Shown here piece after piece: positions 53,441-62,362 of a stretch of 64,000 nt of DNA; position 1 is the stretch's first letter, and every line of letters starts with the position of its first letter. The translations under genes were made by a program, and so were the position numbers. The stretch comes from Clostridiaceae bacterium (GTDB taxonomy: Bacteria > Bacillota > Clostridia > Peptostreptococcales > Natronincolaceae): positions 1 to 64,000 of the forward strand of contig JAHDLO010000020.1 in the NCBI GenBank assembly GCA_018432235.1, read 5' to 3'. Under the pieces are notes generated by a model. It worked only from the letters and a program-made list of their open reading frames with translations, did no database searches and was not told where the DNA came from.

Positions 53441-53634
53441 CGGGCAACACATCCCCCGTCAGACCGTTACCCGTGTAGTCCCTTGTAAACTGTACTTTCT
53501 ATGATTATAGGCTTCAAGCATTACATAAGCAATCATAGCGCTTATTGATATAGAATACCCTTGTAATAGTACGAGGGATATCCTATACTTTTAATATATT
53601 ATTTTAACAAAGATCTATGAGGGAGGAATTCACC

Positions 53635-54123
53635 GTGAACATTGCATTACTAATCATCGATGTGCAGGAGGCCTATATAGGCGATAGGAGGGGACAGAAG
53701 GAATACCACGACACCTTTGAATACATAAACGAAACAGCGGCGTTGTTTAGAAAGGCAGACAAGCCTGTTATAATTGTCCGGGATATTGAAGGCGGCAATG
53801 ATGAACGCTTTAATAATGTAGAGGAGCTTGTGGTTGCGGATAGCGATATAGAGGTTTTAAAGGTATATAACAACAGCTTTTGGAAGACTAATCTAGAGGA
53901 AATATTAAAGGAAAAAAATGTGGACTTTGTTGTATTATGCGGCAATGCGGCGGAGTACTGTGTATTGGCAACCTACAATGGTGCAATAGAAAGGGGCTTT
54001 GGGGCTGCTATGCTGCAGCATGGCATATTTGCCAGCCGTCCCAATGGCTTGATAGATATTTATAATAATAGGGCATTGGTTTCTCATGGTGTTATCAAAT
54101 ACATGTTAAGCAGCATTAAATAA
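53635..54123 (+). CDS. Isochorismatase-like cysteine hydrolase
   Basis: A 162-aa hydrolase of the isochorismatase/nicotinamidase fold. The catalytic triad is visible as D9 (LLIIDVQEAY), K84 (NSFWKTNL) and C109 (AAEYCVLATY). The GTG at 53635 has GGGAGGAATT upstream; an ATG at 53617 lies before that site and is unlikely. It is followed 20 nt later by an AraC regulator, with which it may be co-transcribed. The substrate is unknown. Confidence 0.85.
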   Translation: MNIALLIIDVQEAYIGDRRGQKEYHDTFEYINETAALFRKADKPVIIVRDIEGGNDERFNNVEELVVADSDIEVLKVYNNSFWKTNLEEILKEKNVDFVVLCGNAAEYCVLATYNGAIERGFGAAMLQHGIFASRPNGLIDIYNNRALVSHGVIKYMLSSIK

Positions 54124-54143
54124 TATATACGAGGTTCAGTAAT

Positions 54144-54935
54144 ATGGAAATAGAGTTAGGAACTATAGAAAATGAAAGGCTTTTTTTGTTTGAAGCCAGC
54201 GATCATATAGCTTTTATAACTAATAGGGTAAATGCTGAATGCCATAGCCATAATTATGTACAAGTAACCTTAGGGGTGGAAAAGGATTTTGAAATTGCTG
54301 TAGAAAACACTTCATACCTTACAAAGGGAATAATTATTGATTCCAATATCGCCCATAGTCTAAGGGGGGACAAGCAATGGCAGTTCTATCTACTTATAAA
54401 TCCTGAATCCTCCTTCGGGGAGACCATTAAAAGAGAGCTCTTAACTCATGGAAGAGTACGTTTATTAACAGAAAAAGAAATAGACGAAAATATGAGTCCA
54501 GCTATAAATGATTGCCTAAAAGCAATAGATAAGGAAAAATACAAAAAATTAATAAATCACATAAAGCAGAACCTAGGAGTCATTAGCCTTGAAGATGCTA
54601 AGGTGTTGGATAAGCGAGTGACAGAGCTCTTAAATTATATATCCTCTCAACCCTTGGAAATGCTGAATGTTAAGGATTTAAGCAATAGAATGTATCTGTC
54701 TGAAAGTAGGCTGTCACATTTATTCAAAGTAGAGATGGGTATTTCATTAAGCAGCTACATTTTGCACGAGAAGCTCAAGAAGGCCTTACGTCTAGTATTC
54801 ACCGGCTCCAGTATTACGGATGCAGCCCTAGAAGCAGGCTTCAATAATTCATCCCATTTTACCAGAACAGTACGGGATAGGTTGGGAATGGTGCCGAGGG
54901 AAATTACAAAAGATAGCAGATATATGCAAGTATAA
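54144..54935 (+). CDS. AraC-family transcriptional regulator
   Basis: A 263-aa regulator. Residues about 1-160 form a cupin-like sensor part with HSHNYVQVTLG. The last 100 residues hold two helix-turn-helix motifs (NRMYLSESRLSHLFKVEMG and ITDAALEAGFNNSSHFTRTVRDRLG). Likely targets are the hydrolase before it or the transglutaminase-like gene after it. Confidence 0.9.
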   Translation: MEIELGTIENERLFLFEASDHIAFITNRVNAECHSHNYVQVTLGVEKDFEIAVENTSYLTKGIIIDSNIAHSLRGDKQWQFYLLINPESSFGETIKRELLTHGRVRLLTEKEIDENMSPAINDCLKAIDKEKYKKLINHIKQNLGVISLEDAKVLDKRVTELLNYISSQPLEMLNVKDLSNRMYLSESRLSHLFKVEMGISLSSYILHEKLKKALRLVFTGSSITDAALEAGFNNSSHFTRTVRDRLGMVPREITKDSRYMQV

Positions 54936-54941
54936 AGAACA

Positions 54942-54975
54942 AAAACCTCCTATAATATACTTGAAAGGAGGTTTT
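54942..54975 (+). terminator. Terminator hairpin overlapping the next gene's ribosome binding site
   Basis: AAAACCTCCT (54942-54951) pairs with AGGAGGTTTT (54966-54975), ten perfect pairs with a T-rich end. AAAGGAGG within the right arm is the ribosome binding site of the ATG at 54979. Confidence 0.8.
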
Positions 54976-54978
54976 GTT

Positions 54979-55686
54979 ATGAAAATATATTTAGAACCAA
55001 CAAAGCTATTGGATTTCAATAATGAAAAAATAGAAGAGTTAATTAACAAAAGGGGCTGGAGGCATCTAGAGGAAAGGGAAAGCATTGCGGCAGTATATGA
55101 CTTTGTTAGAAATGATATAAAGTTTGGATATAACAGAGGCGACGACATTCCAGCTTCGGAGGTTTTGGAAGATGGATATGGGCAATGCAATACTAAGAGT
55201 ATTTTATTGATGGCACTGCTGAGAGGACTGGGTATCCCATGCAGGATTCATGGCTTCTTCATAGACAAGAGAATGCAAAGGGGTGCATTGTCAGGCTTTG
55301 CATATCTATTTGCTCCTTCAAAAATTGTCCATGCTTGGGCTGAGGTATATTTTAATAATCAATGGATGGCTCTGGAGGGTGTTATAATAGATGATAGGTA
55401 TCTGGAAAAGGTAAGGGACCAGCTAAAGAGCTTTAAAAATGGCTATATAGGCTATGGTATAGCAGTGGAAAATAAAGAGAAAATCAGCCTATGCTGGAGG
55501 GGCAGCAGCACTTATATCCAAAGTTTCGCTATAACAGATGATTTAGGGATATATAACAGCCCTGATGATTTCTTTAATCAATATAATAATTCTTTAGGCA
55601 AAATAAAGGGAATGTTGTTTGATTATTTAAGGAAGAAAATTAATCTGAAGCTAGAGAATATCAGAGCTGGGGGTAAAAGGCTTTAA
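54979..55686 (+). CDS. Transglutaminase-like protein
   Basis: A 235-aa cytoplasmic protein with a transglutaminase/protease-like core. C70 is in GYGQCNTKS and H118 is in VHAWAEVY. The third position, normally Asp after a W-x-x-x-D strand, appears to be E133 in MALEG. No signal peptide is present. The ATG at 54979 is set by AAAGGAGG 7 nt upstream. The role is unknown; related proteins are proteases or amidases. Confidence 0.82.
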   Translation: MKIYLEPTKLLDFNNEKIEELINKRGWRHLEERESIAAVYDFVRNDIKFGYNRGDDIPASEVLEDGYGQCNTKSILLMALLRGLGIPCRIHGFFIDKRMQRGALSGFAYLFAPSKIVHAWAEVYFNNQWMALEGVIIDDRYLEKVRDQLKSFKNGYIGYGIAVENKEKISLCWRGSSTYIQSFAITDDLGIYNSPDDFFNQYNNSLGKIKGMLFDYLRKKINLKLENIRAGGKRL

Positions 55687-55811
55687 TAATGGTATTTAGA
55701 GATTTTGTAGCATGTACAAGGCATAAGTCTTTTTGGTAAGCTATCCGTTAGCAGGACTGTAGCATAAACATTAATTGAATCAACTGATTGGGTGGGTTAT
55801 TTTCAAAATAG

Positions 55812-55846
55812 ACCTTCATAGAAAAGCAGTTCTATGAGGGTTTTAT
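55812..55846 (+). terminator. Rho-independent terminator
   Basis: CCTTCATAGA pairs with TCTATGAGGG with one G-U across an 8-nt loop, followed by TTTTATTT. It lies about 125 nt after the transglutaminase-like gene. Confidence 0.75.
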
Positions 55847-56015
55847 TTATTGAGAGGAAGTTTCAGCTAAAGGTTTATGCAATAGCGGGATTCTAAGTAG
55901 AGAAAGCCTCAGAAAGGATAGATATGAGGTCACAGAAATAGAAATATAGGGTTTAGGACTAAATAAGAATAAACTGGCATCAACTGGATAAAATACTTTA
56001 GTAGCTAAATAATAC

Positions 56016-56043
56016 TTGAATTATTATTTTCGATTGATATAAT
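56016..56043 (+). promoter_or_regulatory. Promoter of the MarR-suf operon
   Basis: TTGAAT (56016-56021), a 16-nt spacer and TATAAT (56038-56043) lie 18 nt before the MarR-like gene. Confidence 0.65.
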
Positions 56044-56061
56044 TAAAGTGGAGGTGTTAGG

Positions 56062-56556
56062 ATGAGCTGCGAACTAATTGGGGGCTTTTTTGAGATTATT
56101 GAGATGATTATAGAGGAGCAGAAAACACCTAGAAGCTATGGTGAGGATCTTACGCTATATCATTCGGAGCTTAACTTTATTGATACAATTTATGAATATC
56201 CTGAGGCGAACGCCAGAGAGCTGGCGGAAATTCTGGGAATTACGCAGGGGGCAGTAACACAGGTGGCAGCAAAGCTGTCGGGGAAGGGCTTGATAGAAAG
56301 CTATTTTGCTGAGGGTAATAAAAAGGAAAAATACTATAAAATCACTCCAGAAGGTGAAAGGGTGAGACAGGGGCATCACGAGTACCATGAAAAGGCAAAT
56401 GCAGAGATGTGCCGTTATTTTTCCTCCCTCAACCAGGATGAAGTAAAGGTCCTATTAAACTTTTTTGAAAAGGTAAAGGCATATATGCCCGTCAGCGAAT
56501 TTACCTGCCTCTCAAATAGAGGGTGCGGGAATAGTCTAATCGGAAGGAAGGAATAG
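56062..56556 (+). CDS. MarR-family regulator of the suf operon
   Basis: A 164-aa winged-helix regulator. The DNA-binding part includes NARELAEILGITQGAVTQVAAKL and the wing GLIESYFAEGNKKEKYYKITPEG. Cysteines occur at position 3 and in the C-terminal FTCLSNRGCG. It starts the suf operon and ends 2 nt before sufC, so it probably regulates it. Fe-S sensing through the cysteines is a guess; SufR and IscR, which do this elsewhere, belong to other families. Confidence 0.85.
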   Translation: MSCELIGGFFEIIEMIIEEQKTPRSYGEDLTLYHSELNFIDTIYEYPEANARELAEILGITQGAVTQVAAKLSGKGLIESYFAEGNKKEKYYKITPEGERVRQGHHEYHEKANAEMCRYFSSLNQDEVKVLLNFFEKVKAYMPVSEFTCLSNRGCGNSLIGRKE

Positions 56557-56558
56557 GT

Positions 56559-57317
56559 ATGAAGGAACTACTTAAAATTAAAGGCCTTAAGGCAAAAGTT
56601 GGTGAAGGTGAAATTCTAAAGGGGTTGGATTTAACGATTCATCCCGGTGAAACCCATGTCATTATGGGACCTAACGGAGCCGGCAAATCCACACTAGCAA
56701 GCGTGATTCTGGGGCATCCGGCCTATGAGGTAACGGAAGGGAATATTGTTTTTGAGGGTGAGGATATTACTGAAGCTAAAACCGATGAAAGAGCAAAAAA
56801 AGGGATTTTTCTGACCTTTCAAAGCCCTGAGGAGGTAGACGGCATTACTGTGGAGAACTTTCTCCGTACTGCAAAATCCGCCGTCACCGGTGAAGCTATC
56901 AAGGCATGGGGCTTTCACCAGGAGCTTATGGCTCTAATGGAGAAGCTGAATTTTGAAAGCGGCTATGCTTCAAGATATCTTAACGTCGGATTTTCCGGCG
57001 GTGAAAAAAAGAAAAACGAAATATTGCAGATGCTGACATTGAATCCAAAGCTGGCAATTCTTGACGAAACCGACTCAGGACTGGATGTGGACGCGGTTAA
57101 AACAGTATCGGAGGGTATTCGCAATTTTAAGAATGATAATAATGCATTGTTGATTATTACCCATAGTGCAAAGCTTCTGGAAAATCTCAAGACGGACTAC
57201 GTACACATTTTGGTGGAGGGGCGCATTATCAAAACCTCCGATGCTTCTTTGATCGACGAGGTAGGCAGAGTTGGATTTACCGCCATGCTCCCTGAAGACT
57301 TAAGGGGAGGGGTATAA
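56559..57317 (+). CDS. sufC: Fe-S assembly ATPase SufC
   Basis: A 252-aa soluble ABC ATPase of the SUF complex. Walker A is GPNGAGKST (37-45), the signature is FSGGEKKKNEILQM and Walker B is LAILDETDSGLD. It drives conformational change in SufBD. The operon order C-B-D-S-U is common in Firmicutes, where B is more often last. It ends directly before sufB. Confidence 0.97.
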   Translation: MKELLKIKGLKAKVGEGEILKGLDLTIHPGETHVIMGPNGAGKSTLASVILGHPAYEVTEGNIVFEGEDITEAKTDERAKKGIFLTFQSPEEVDGITVENFLRTAKSAVTGEAIKAWGFHQELMALMEKLNFESGYASRYLNVGFSGGEKKKNEILQMLTLNPKLAILDETDSGLDVDAVKTVSEGIRNFKNDNNALLIITHSAKLLENLKTDYVHILVEGRIIKTSDASLIDEVGRVGFTAMLPEDLRGGV

Positions 57318-58724
57318 ATGGAGCTTAAAAAAACAGTGGTATCGGATGTAGATAGAAGCATTTACGATATAGCTAATCCTGAAAAGGCGAAGTACAAGGT
57401 GAATAAGGGCTTAAGCAAGGAAATCGTCATGGCTATTTCAGCTGAAAAGAAGGAGCCCTCCTGGATGCTGGAGCATCGGCTTCGTTCTCTGGAGATATAT
57501 GAGAAGCTGCCTATGCCTGCTTGGGGGCCTGATCTTCACATGCTGGACATGGAACAGGTAGTCACATATGTATCGCCGGGTACTGGTATGAAGGACAATT
57601 GGCAGGAGCTTCCGGAGGAAATAAAGCTAACCTTTGATCGATTGGGTATACCTGAGGCTGAAAAAAAGGCGCTTTCCGGAGTTGGTGCCCAGTATGACTC
57701 AGAGGTGGTCTATCATAATGTGAAGGAGGAAATGAGCAGCCAAGGGGTGATTTATACCGATATGGATACAGCCCTGCGGGAATACGAGGATATATTAAGA
57801 GCGCATTTCATGCAGCTGCTGCCTGCCTCAACCCATAAATTTATGGCATTACACGGGGCCGTTTGGTCTGGAGGTTCCTTTGTATACGTACCGGAGGGGG
57901 TTGAGGTTTCCATGCCTTTGCAATCCTATTTCAGACTTAATGCTCCGGGGGCAGGTCAATTTGAGCACACCTTAATCATTGTGGAAAAGGGTGCTAAGCT
58001 TCATTTTATTGAGGGCTGCTCAGCTCCCCGCTATAATGTGCTGAACCTTCATGCAGGCGGCGTAGAGCTTTTTGTAAAGGAAAATGCAACCCTGAGATAT
58101 TCAACTATAGAGAACTGGTCCAGAAATATGCTGAATCTTAATAGCAAACGCGCAGTTGTAGATAAAAATGGTGCTATCGAGTGGGTTTCCGGCACCTTCG
58201 GCTCACAAATTACTATGCTATATCCCATGAGCATATTAAAGGGAGAGGGGGCTCGAAGTGAGTTTACCGGCATTACCTTTGCTGGAGAAGGGCAGAACTT
58301 GGATACAGGAACAAAGGTTGTTCATGCAGCGCCGGGCACCTCTTCAACTGTGATTTCAAAATCCATATCCAAGAGTGGGGGTAAGGCTACCTATAGAAGT
58401 GCCATTGTTGTAAGACCAGAGGCGACAGGAACCAAATCCAGCGTTACCTGTGAATCCTTAATGCTGGACAGTGATAGTCGATCAGATACCATCCCAGTGA
58501 TGGATATACGTAACGACGAGGCAGATATTGGTCATGAGGCCAGAATCGGACGAATCAGCGAGGAGGCGATCTTTTACCTGATGACTCGGGGCATTGGAGA
58601 AAGCGAGGCCAAGGCTTTAATTGTAAGGGGATTTGTAGAACCCATTACAAAGGAGCTTCCCCTGGAATACGCTGTTGAGATGAATCGTCTGGTAACGTTG
58701 GAATTTGAGGGAAGCATCGGTTAG
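57318..58724 (+). CDS. sufB: Fe-S assembly scaffold SufB
   Basis: A 468-aa scaffold with the beta-helix core. Family blocks are GAVWSGGSFVYVPEGV, ENWSRNMLNLNSKRA and the C-terminal YLMTRGIGESEAKALIVRGF. It receives sulfur from SufS-SufU and passes clusters to carriers such as NifH maturation targets. Spacing to sufC is 0 nt and to sufD 9 nt. Confidence 0.96.
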   Translation: MELKKTVVSDVDRSIYDIANPEKAKYKVNKGLSKEIVMAISAEKKEPSWMLEHRLRSLEIYEKLPMPAWGPDLHMLDMEQVVTYVSPGTGMKDNWQELPEEIKLTFDRLGIPEAEKKALSGVGAQYDSEVVYHNVKEEMSSQGVIYTDMDTALREYEDILRAHFMQLLPASTHKFMALHGAVWSGGSFVYVPEGVEVSMPLQSYFRLNAPGAGQFEHTLIIVEKGAKLHFIEGCSAPRYNVLNLHAGGVELFVKENATLRYSTIENWSRNMLNLNSKRAVVDKNGAIEWVSGTFGSQITMLYPMSILKGEGARSEFTGITFAGEGQNLDTGTKVVHAAPGTSSTVISKSISKSGGKATYRSAIVVRPEATGTKSSVTCESLMLDSDSRSDTIPVMDIRNDEADIGHEARIGRISEEAIFYLMTRGIGESEAKALIVRGFVEPITKELPLEYAVEMNRLVTLEFEGSIG

Positions 58725-58733
58725 GAGGTAATT

Positions 58734-59831
58734 ATGACAAATTATTCGTTAGCGGAGATTAACAAGCTTCAGGTGCCCACCTGGAGAGCATTGAAAATTA
58801 ATGGCATATCTATTGGTGAGCCTGCTGCTGATATGACGGTTTATGCTAAAAATCCAATAGAAAAGAATTATAGAGGAATTGAAATCAGTAGGGACATGGT
58901 GGAGGGAACCACAGAAGCAGCACCTCTTGCCATCAGGGATGTAAAGAATTATGTGAAGGACCTTCATAGCACTAGGCTTCATATCAGAATACCGGAGGGT
59001 CATGTGATGGACGAGCCTATTATACTGAATTTTAAACTGGACAGAGATAATGCCTTACTTATTGATGATATTCTCATCAGTGCGGCAGATGAAAGCAAGG
59101 CCACCATCGTTTTTAGATATACTTCAGAGGAGGATGCGGATTGCTTCCGTTGTGGCTTTACAGCGTTGGAAGTAGGAAGGAATGCTGATATTCGACTTAT
59201 CAAAACGCAATTGCTGTCCCATAATCATAAAAATGTCGATGCAACCATGGTTAATGTGGCGGAAAAAGGCCATGCAAATATCATTCTTGCAGAGCTTGGA
59301 GGAGAAAAGTCTGTTTCCGGCTACAGTGTGCAGCTTTTAGGAGAGGCTGCTTCAGCAGATTTGGACAGCCTTTATATGGTTAACCGGCAGCGGGAATTGG
59401 ATATAAACTATCGCATGGCATACCAGGGAAAAAGCACCGAGGGCCATATCAATGTTAAGGGTGCCTTGCTGGGTAAGGCTAAGAAAACGGCTAAAAGCAC
59501 GTTGGACTTTATTTCGGGTGCAGCAAATGCAAAGGGTCACGAGGAGGAAACCGTGCTGACCTTCAGTCCTGATGTCATTAATATTTCAGCACCACTGCTT
59601 TTATGTGGAGAGGACAATGTCAGCGGACAGCACGCCACCAGTGTCGGAAGACCGGATGCGGACAAGCTTTTTTACCTCATGAGCCGTGGGATCAGCAAGG
59701 AGGAAGCGGAGAAGCTGATTGCCTTGGCAGCCTTCAGTCCGATTATTAATAGCATTGAGCCAGAAGAATTGCGAGAAGAAATGATCACGGTGCTACAGGA
59801 GGTGATGGACAATGCAGAGGAACTATGCTGA
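58734..59831 (+). CDS. sufD: Fe-S assembly protein SufD
   Basis: A 365-aa SufB homologue, forming the SufBCD complex. The C-terminal FYLMSRGISKEEAEKLI block mirrors the one in SufB. The central beta-helix is less well conserved than in SufB, as normal. It overlaps sufS by 20 nt. Confidence 0.94.
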   Translation: MTNYSLAEINKLQVPTWRALKINGISIGEPAADMTVYAKNPIEKNYRGIEISRDMVEGTTEAAPLAIRDVKNYVKDLHSTRLHIRIPEGHVMDEPIILNFKLDRDNALLIDDILISAADESKATIVFRYTSEEDADCFRCGFTALEVGRNADIRLIKTQLLSHNHKNVDATMVNVAEKGHANIILAELGGEKSVSGYSVQLLGEAASADLDSLYMVNRQRELDINYRMAYQGKSTEGHINVKGALLGKAKKTAKSTLDFISGAANAKGHEEETVLTFSPDVINISAPLLLCGEDNVSGQHATSVGRPDADKLFYLMSRGISKEEAEKLIALAAFSPIINSIEPEELREEMITVLQEVMDNAEELC

Positions 59832-61044
59832 GGATTTTCCTATATTAAAGAATAGCACTTCAAATGGCAAAAGACTGGTGTATCTGGATAATGCCGCCAC
59901 TACACAGAAGCCTGCAAGTGTGATTAATGCCATACGAGACTATTACGAGAGCAGCAACGCTAATCCCCATCGTGGCGCCTATCCCCTTAGTGAAAGGGCA
60001 ACGGAATTATATGAAGGGGCAAGACAAAGGGTTGCAGATTTCCTTAATGCGGCGGGTCCTGATGAAATACTATTTACTAAGGGGACGACTGAGGCTCTGA
60101 ATTTCGTGGCAAGCTCCTTTGCTATGGATATTGTCAACGAGGGTGACGAAATTTTAATCTCAATTGCAGAGCATCATTCTAACCTGATTCCATGGCAGAT
60201 GGTGGCTAAAGCAAAGGGAGCCAGCCTTAAATATCTTTATACTGACGCCAAAGGGGAGCTGACGGAGGAGGAGCTAGACGCCAAAATTTCCCCCAGAACA
60301 AAAATAATTGCAGTCGCCCATGTTTCTAATGTGCTGGGTATCGTCAACCCTATTGAGAAAATTGTTGGAAGGGCAAGGCAGGTCGGGGCTGCTGTTGTGC
60401 TGGACATCGCCCAGAGTCTGCCGCATATGAAGGTGGACCTACAGGCTCTTGATGTGGATTTTGCAGCCTTTTCTGGTCATAAGCTTTATGCCCCTATGGG
60501 AATTGGCGTTCTATACGGCAAGCGGCAGCATTTATCTAAAATGCGTCCTATGCTATATGGCGGCGGCATGGTGGAGGATGTAAGCCAACAGGAGGCCGTT
60601 TTTCTGGAGGCACCTTATACATTTGAGGGAGGAACTCAAAATGTAGAGGGGGCGGTGGGGCTTCATGCTGCCATAGATTACCTGATGGGTATCGGCTATG
60701 ATGAAATAAAGGGTATAGAAGATGAGCTGTCCCTTTATGTTGTGGAAGGACTGTTGAACAATCCTCATGTTATTCTCTATGGCAACAGTCATCCTCATAA
60801 TCGCACGGGTATCCTCTCCTTTAATATTGAAGGGGTCCATCCCCACGATGTATCCACGATTTTAGCGGCTGACGGAGTAGCCATCAGATCGGGACATCAT
60901 TGCGCGCACCCCTTGATGCGGCATTTGGGTGTCAATGCCACCTGCCGTGCCAGTCTAAGCTTTTATAATACGAAGGAGGATATTGATATTTTTATCGAGT
61001 CTATTAGCAAGGTCAGGAGGTGGCTGCGGCTTGAATCTAAATGA
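59812..61044 (+). CDS. sufS: Cysteine desulfurase SufS
   Basis: A 410-aa PLP enzyme that removes sulfur from cysteine. The PLP lysine is K224 in FSGHKLYAP, H121 is in SIAEHHSN, and the persulfide cysteine is C364 in SGHHCAHP. This is the group II desulfurase with the short active-site loop. It overlaps sufD by 20 nt and sufU by 14 nt. Confidence 0.97.
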   Translation: MQRNYAEDFPILKNSTSNGKRLVYLDNAATTQKPASVINAIRDYYESSNANPHRGAYPLSERATELYEGARQRVADFLNAAGPDEILFTKGTTEALNFVASSFAMDIVNEGDEILISIAEHHSNLIPWQMVAKAKGASLKYLYTDAKGELTEEELDAKISPRTKIIAVAHVSNVLGIVNPIEKIVGRARQVGAAVVLDIAQSLPHMKVDLQALDVDFAAFSGHKLYAPMGIGVLYGKRQHLSKMRPMLYGGGMVEDVSQQEAVFLEAPYTFEGGTQNVEGAVGLHAAIDYLMGIGYDEIKGIEDELSLYVVEGLLNNPHVILYGNSHPHNRTGILSFNIEGVHPHDVSTILAADGVAIRSGHHCAHPLMRHLGVNATCRASLSFYNTKEDIDIFIESISKVRRWLRLESK

Positions 61045-61468
61045 GATTTATACGGAAATTATTGCAGAGCATAGCACCTCTTCAAGGAACCGACACCCAT
61101 TGGAGGAGGCCAGCATTAAGCTGGAGGGCAAGAATCCCAGCTGTGGAGATGAAATTGTGCTGGAGCTCTTGATAAAGGAGGAAAGGATTGAGGATGCTGC
61201 CTTCACCGGTAGCGGCTGTGCCATTTCGCAGGCCTCAACCTCCATGATGATTGACCTTATTAAAGGCAAGACGGTGATGGAGGCAAGGCAGCTGGCAGAA
61301 TTGTTCAGTGCCATGATACACAAAAGGGTATCCGATGAAAGCCAGCTGGCACCATTGGAGGAGGCGGCTGCTTTACAAAACATATCAAATCTGCCGGCAA
61401 GAGTGAAATGTGCAGTTATGCCGTGGCGTACCCTTGAAGCTGCCACGGAGAAGCAACCGCTGGAATAG
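61031..61468 (+). CDS. sufU: Sulfur relay protein SufU
   Basis: A 145-aa zinc protein that accepts sulfur from SufS. Ligands are C38 and D40 (PSCGDE), C63 (GSGCAIS) and C127 (VKCAVM). The TTG at 61031 is chosen because AGGAGG lies 10 nt upstream, inside sufS, and the chain then begins near the family's usual LNEIYTEII. The frame is open further upstream without a good start. Confidence 0.92.
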   Translation: MNLNEIYTEIIAEHSTSSRNRHPLEEASIKLEGKNPSCGDEIVLELLIKEERIEDAAFTGSGCAISQASTSMMIDLIKGKTVMEARQLAELFSAMIHKRVSDESQLAPLEEAAALQNISNLPARVKCAVMPWRTLEAATEKQPLE

Positions 61469-61511
61469 CCGCCGACGTCAGACAAAAAGGAATTGTCAAT
61501 AGAATCTATGA

Positions 61512-61570
61512 AGCTCATCAATCGGTAGGGAGGCCGTAGAAAAGTCACCTAAGATTGATGGCTTTTTTTT
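61512..61570 (+). terminator. Terminator of the suf operon
   Basis: AGCTCATCAATC pairs with GATTGATGGCT with one bulge and is followed by eight Ts. The loop is long (about 30 nt). Confidence 0.75.
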
Positions 61571-61660
61571 ATGGTTGCAAAAATTAATTTTAGGTAGGAT
61601 AAAGCACATCCTTGGCGAAAATATATAGAAATATATCTAAATCAGATGGAGGATAGCGCA

Positions 61661-62131
61661 ATGGCGATAGAACGAGTTAAGGCATATTTTAAGCAATGGG
61701 ATATGGCAGATAGGATTATGGAGTTCGAGGTATCCAGCGCAACGGTGGAGCTGGCGGCCCAGGCGGTGGGCTGTGAGCCTAAAAGGATAGGAAAGACCTT
61801 ATCCTTTATGGTGGCAGAGAAGCCAATTTTAATTGTGGTTGCCGGAGATGCAAAGGTAGACAATGCAAAGTATAAGGCTGAATTTTCAACAAAGGCAAAG
61901 ATGCTGACGCCAGACGAAGCGGTGTCTTTAATCGGACATGCTGTAGGCGGCGTATGCCCCTTTGGTATTAAGGAGGGTGTTACGGTGTATCTGGATGAAT
62001 CTCTTAAACGCTTCGATACCGTATTTCCAGCCTGCGGCAGCGGCAATAGTGCCATAGAGCTGTCAATACCTGAGCTTGAGAAATATTCATGCTTTACATC
62101 ATGGGTTGATGTATGTAAGGCATGGGAATAA
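61661..62131 (+). CDS. YbaK/EbsC-family aminoacyl-tRNA deacylase
   Basis: A 156-aa protein of the prolyl-tRNA editing domain type. It has TVELAAQAVGCEPKRIGKTLSF with K45 as the likely catalytic lysine, IVVAGDAKVD, and IGHAVGGVCPFG. Free-standing members hydrolyse mischarged Cys- or Ala-tRNAPro. The ATG at 61661 has GGAGGA 7 nt upstream. Confidence 0.9.
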   Translation: MAIERVKAYFKQWDMADRIMEFEVSSATVELAAQAVGCEPKRIGKTLSFMVAEKPILIVVAGDAKVDNAKYKAEFSTKAKMLTPDEAVSLIGHAVGGVCPFGIKEGVTVYLDESLKRFDTVFPACGSGNSAIELSIPELEKYSCFTSWVDVCKAWE

Positions 62132-62149
62132 ATCAGTATCACTAAAAAT

Positions 62150-62184
62150 AAAGCACTGTTAAGGTAAAAACTAACAGTGCTTTA
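62150..62184 (+). terminator. Rho-independent terminator
   Basis: AAAGCACTGTTA pairs perfectly with TAACAGTGCTTT around a 10-nt loop. It ends the deacylase transcript. Confidence 0.85.
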
Positions 62185-62243
62185 CTGTAGCCTCAGTCAA
62201 GCAGCTATAGCTTTTATGGCTTAGCTCAGATAGGAAATGAAAA

Positions 62244-62289
62244 ATATCAATATAAACAGGACATAACGCTGTCATGTTTATATTGATAT
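62244..62289. repeat. 15-bp inverted repeat
   Basis: ATATCAATATAAACA (62244-62258) pairs perfectly with TGTTTATATTGATAT (62275-62289) around a 16-nt loop that can pair a little further. It lies 74 nt before the AlkZ-related gene. No T run follows. Confidence 0.7.
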
Positions 62290-62362
62290 AATAGAAGAAA
62301 TTGCTGAGTAACAGAGGACCAAAGTCATAAAAAAACGAAAATGATAAAAAGAGGTGAAGGAT

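Larger units (their letters stand above)
47903..53492 (+). mobile_element. Decayed mobile element with 12-bp terminal inverted repeats
   Basis: CAGTTTACAAGG at 47903-47914 is matched by CCTTGTAAACTG at 53481-53492, a perfect 12-bp inverted pair that continues for ACT after one mismatch. Between them the DNA looks GC-richer and codon use changes. The block holds an excisionase-like gene, a two-component system, an ABC exporter and the last 44 codons of a serine-type recombinase. I infer an integrated element that has lost most of its mobility genes. The boundaries are exact for the repeats, inferred for the element. Confidence 0.65.
55687..56061. other. Intergenic region with terminator and suf promoter
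   Basis: No gene is seen. A terminator lies at 55812-55846 (CCTTCATAGA pairing with TCTATGAGGG, then TTTTATTT). A promoter lies at 56016-56043: TTGAAT, a 16-nt spacer and TATAAT. AATAAT-ACTTGA-ATTATT overlaps the -35 and may be an operator. Confidence 0.6.

Noticed and set aside
46811..53492. Prophage
   Set aside because: Apart from XRE regulators and a recombinase tail there are no capsid, tail, terminase or lysis genes.
53298..53504. A 68-codon frame after the ABC permease
   Set aside because: The recombinase-like sequence lies in a different frame of the same bases; this frame reads as Trp/Pro-rich noise.
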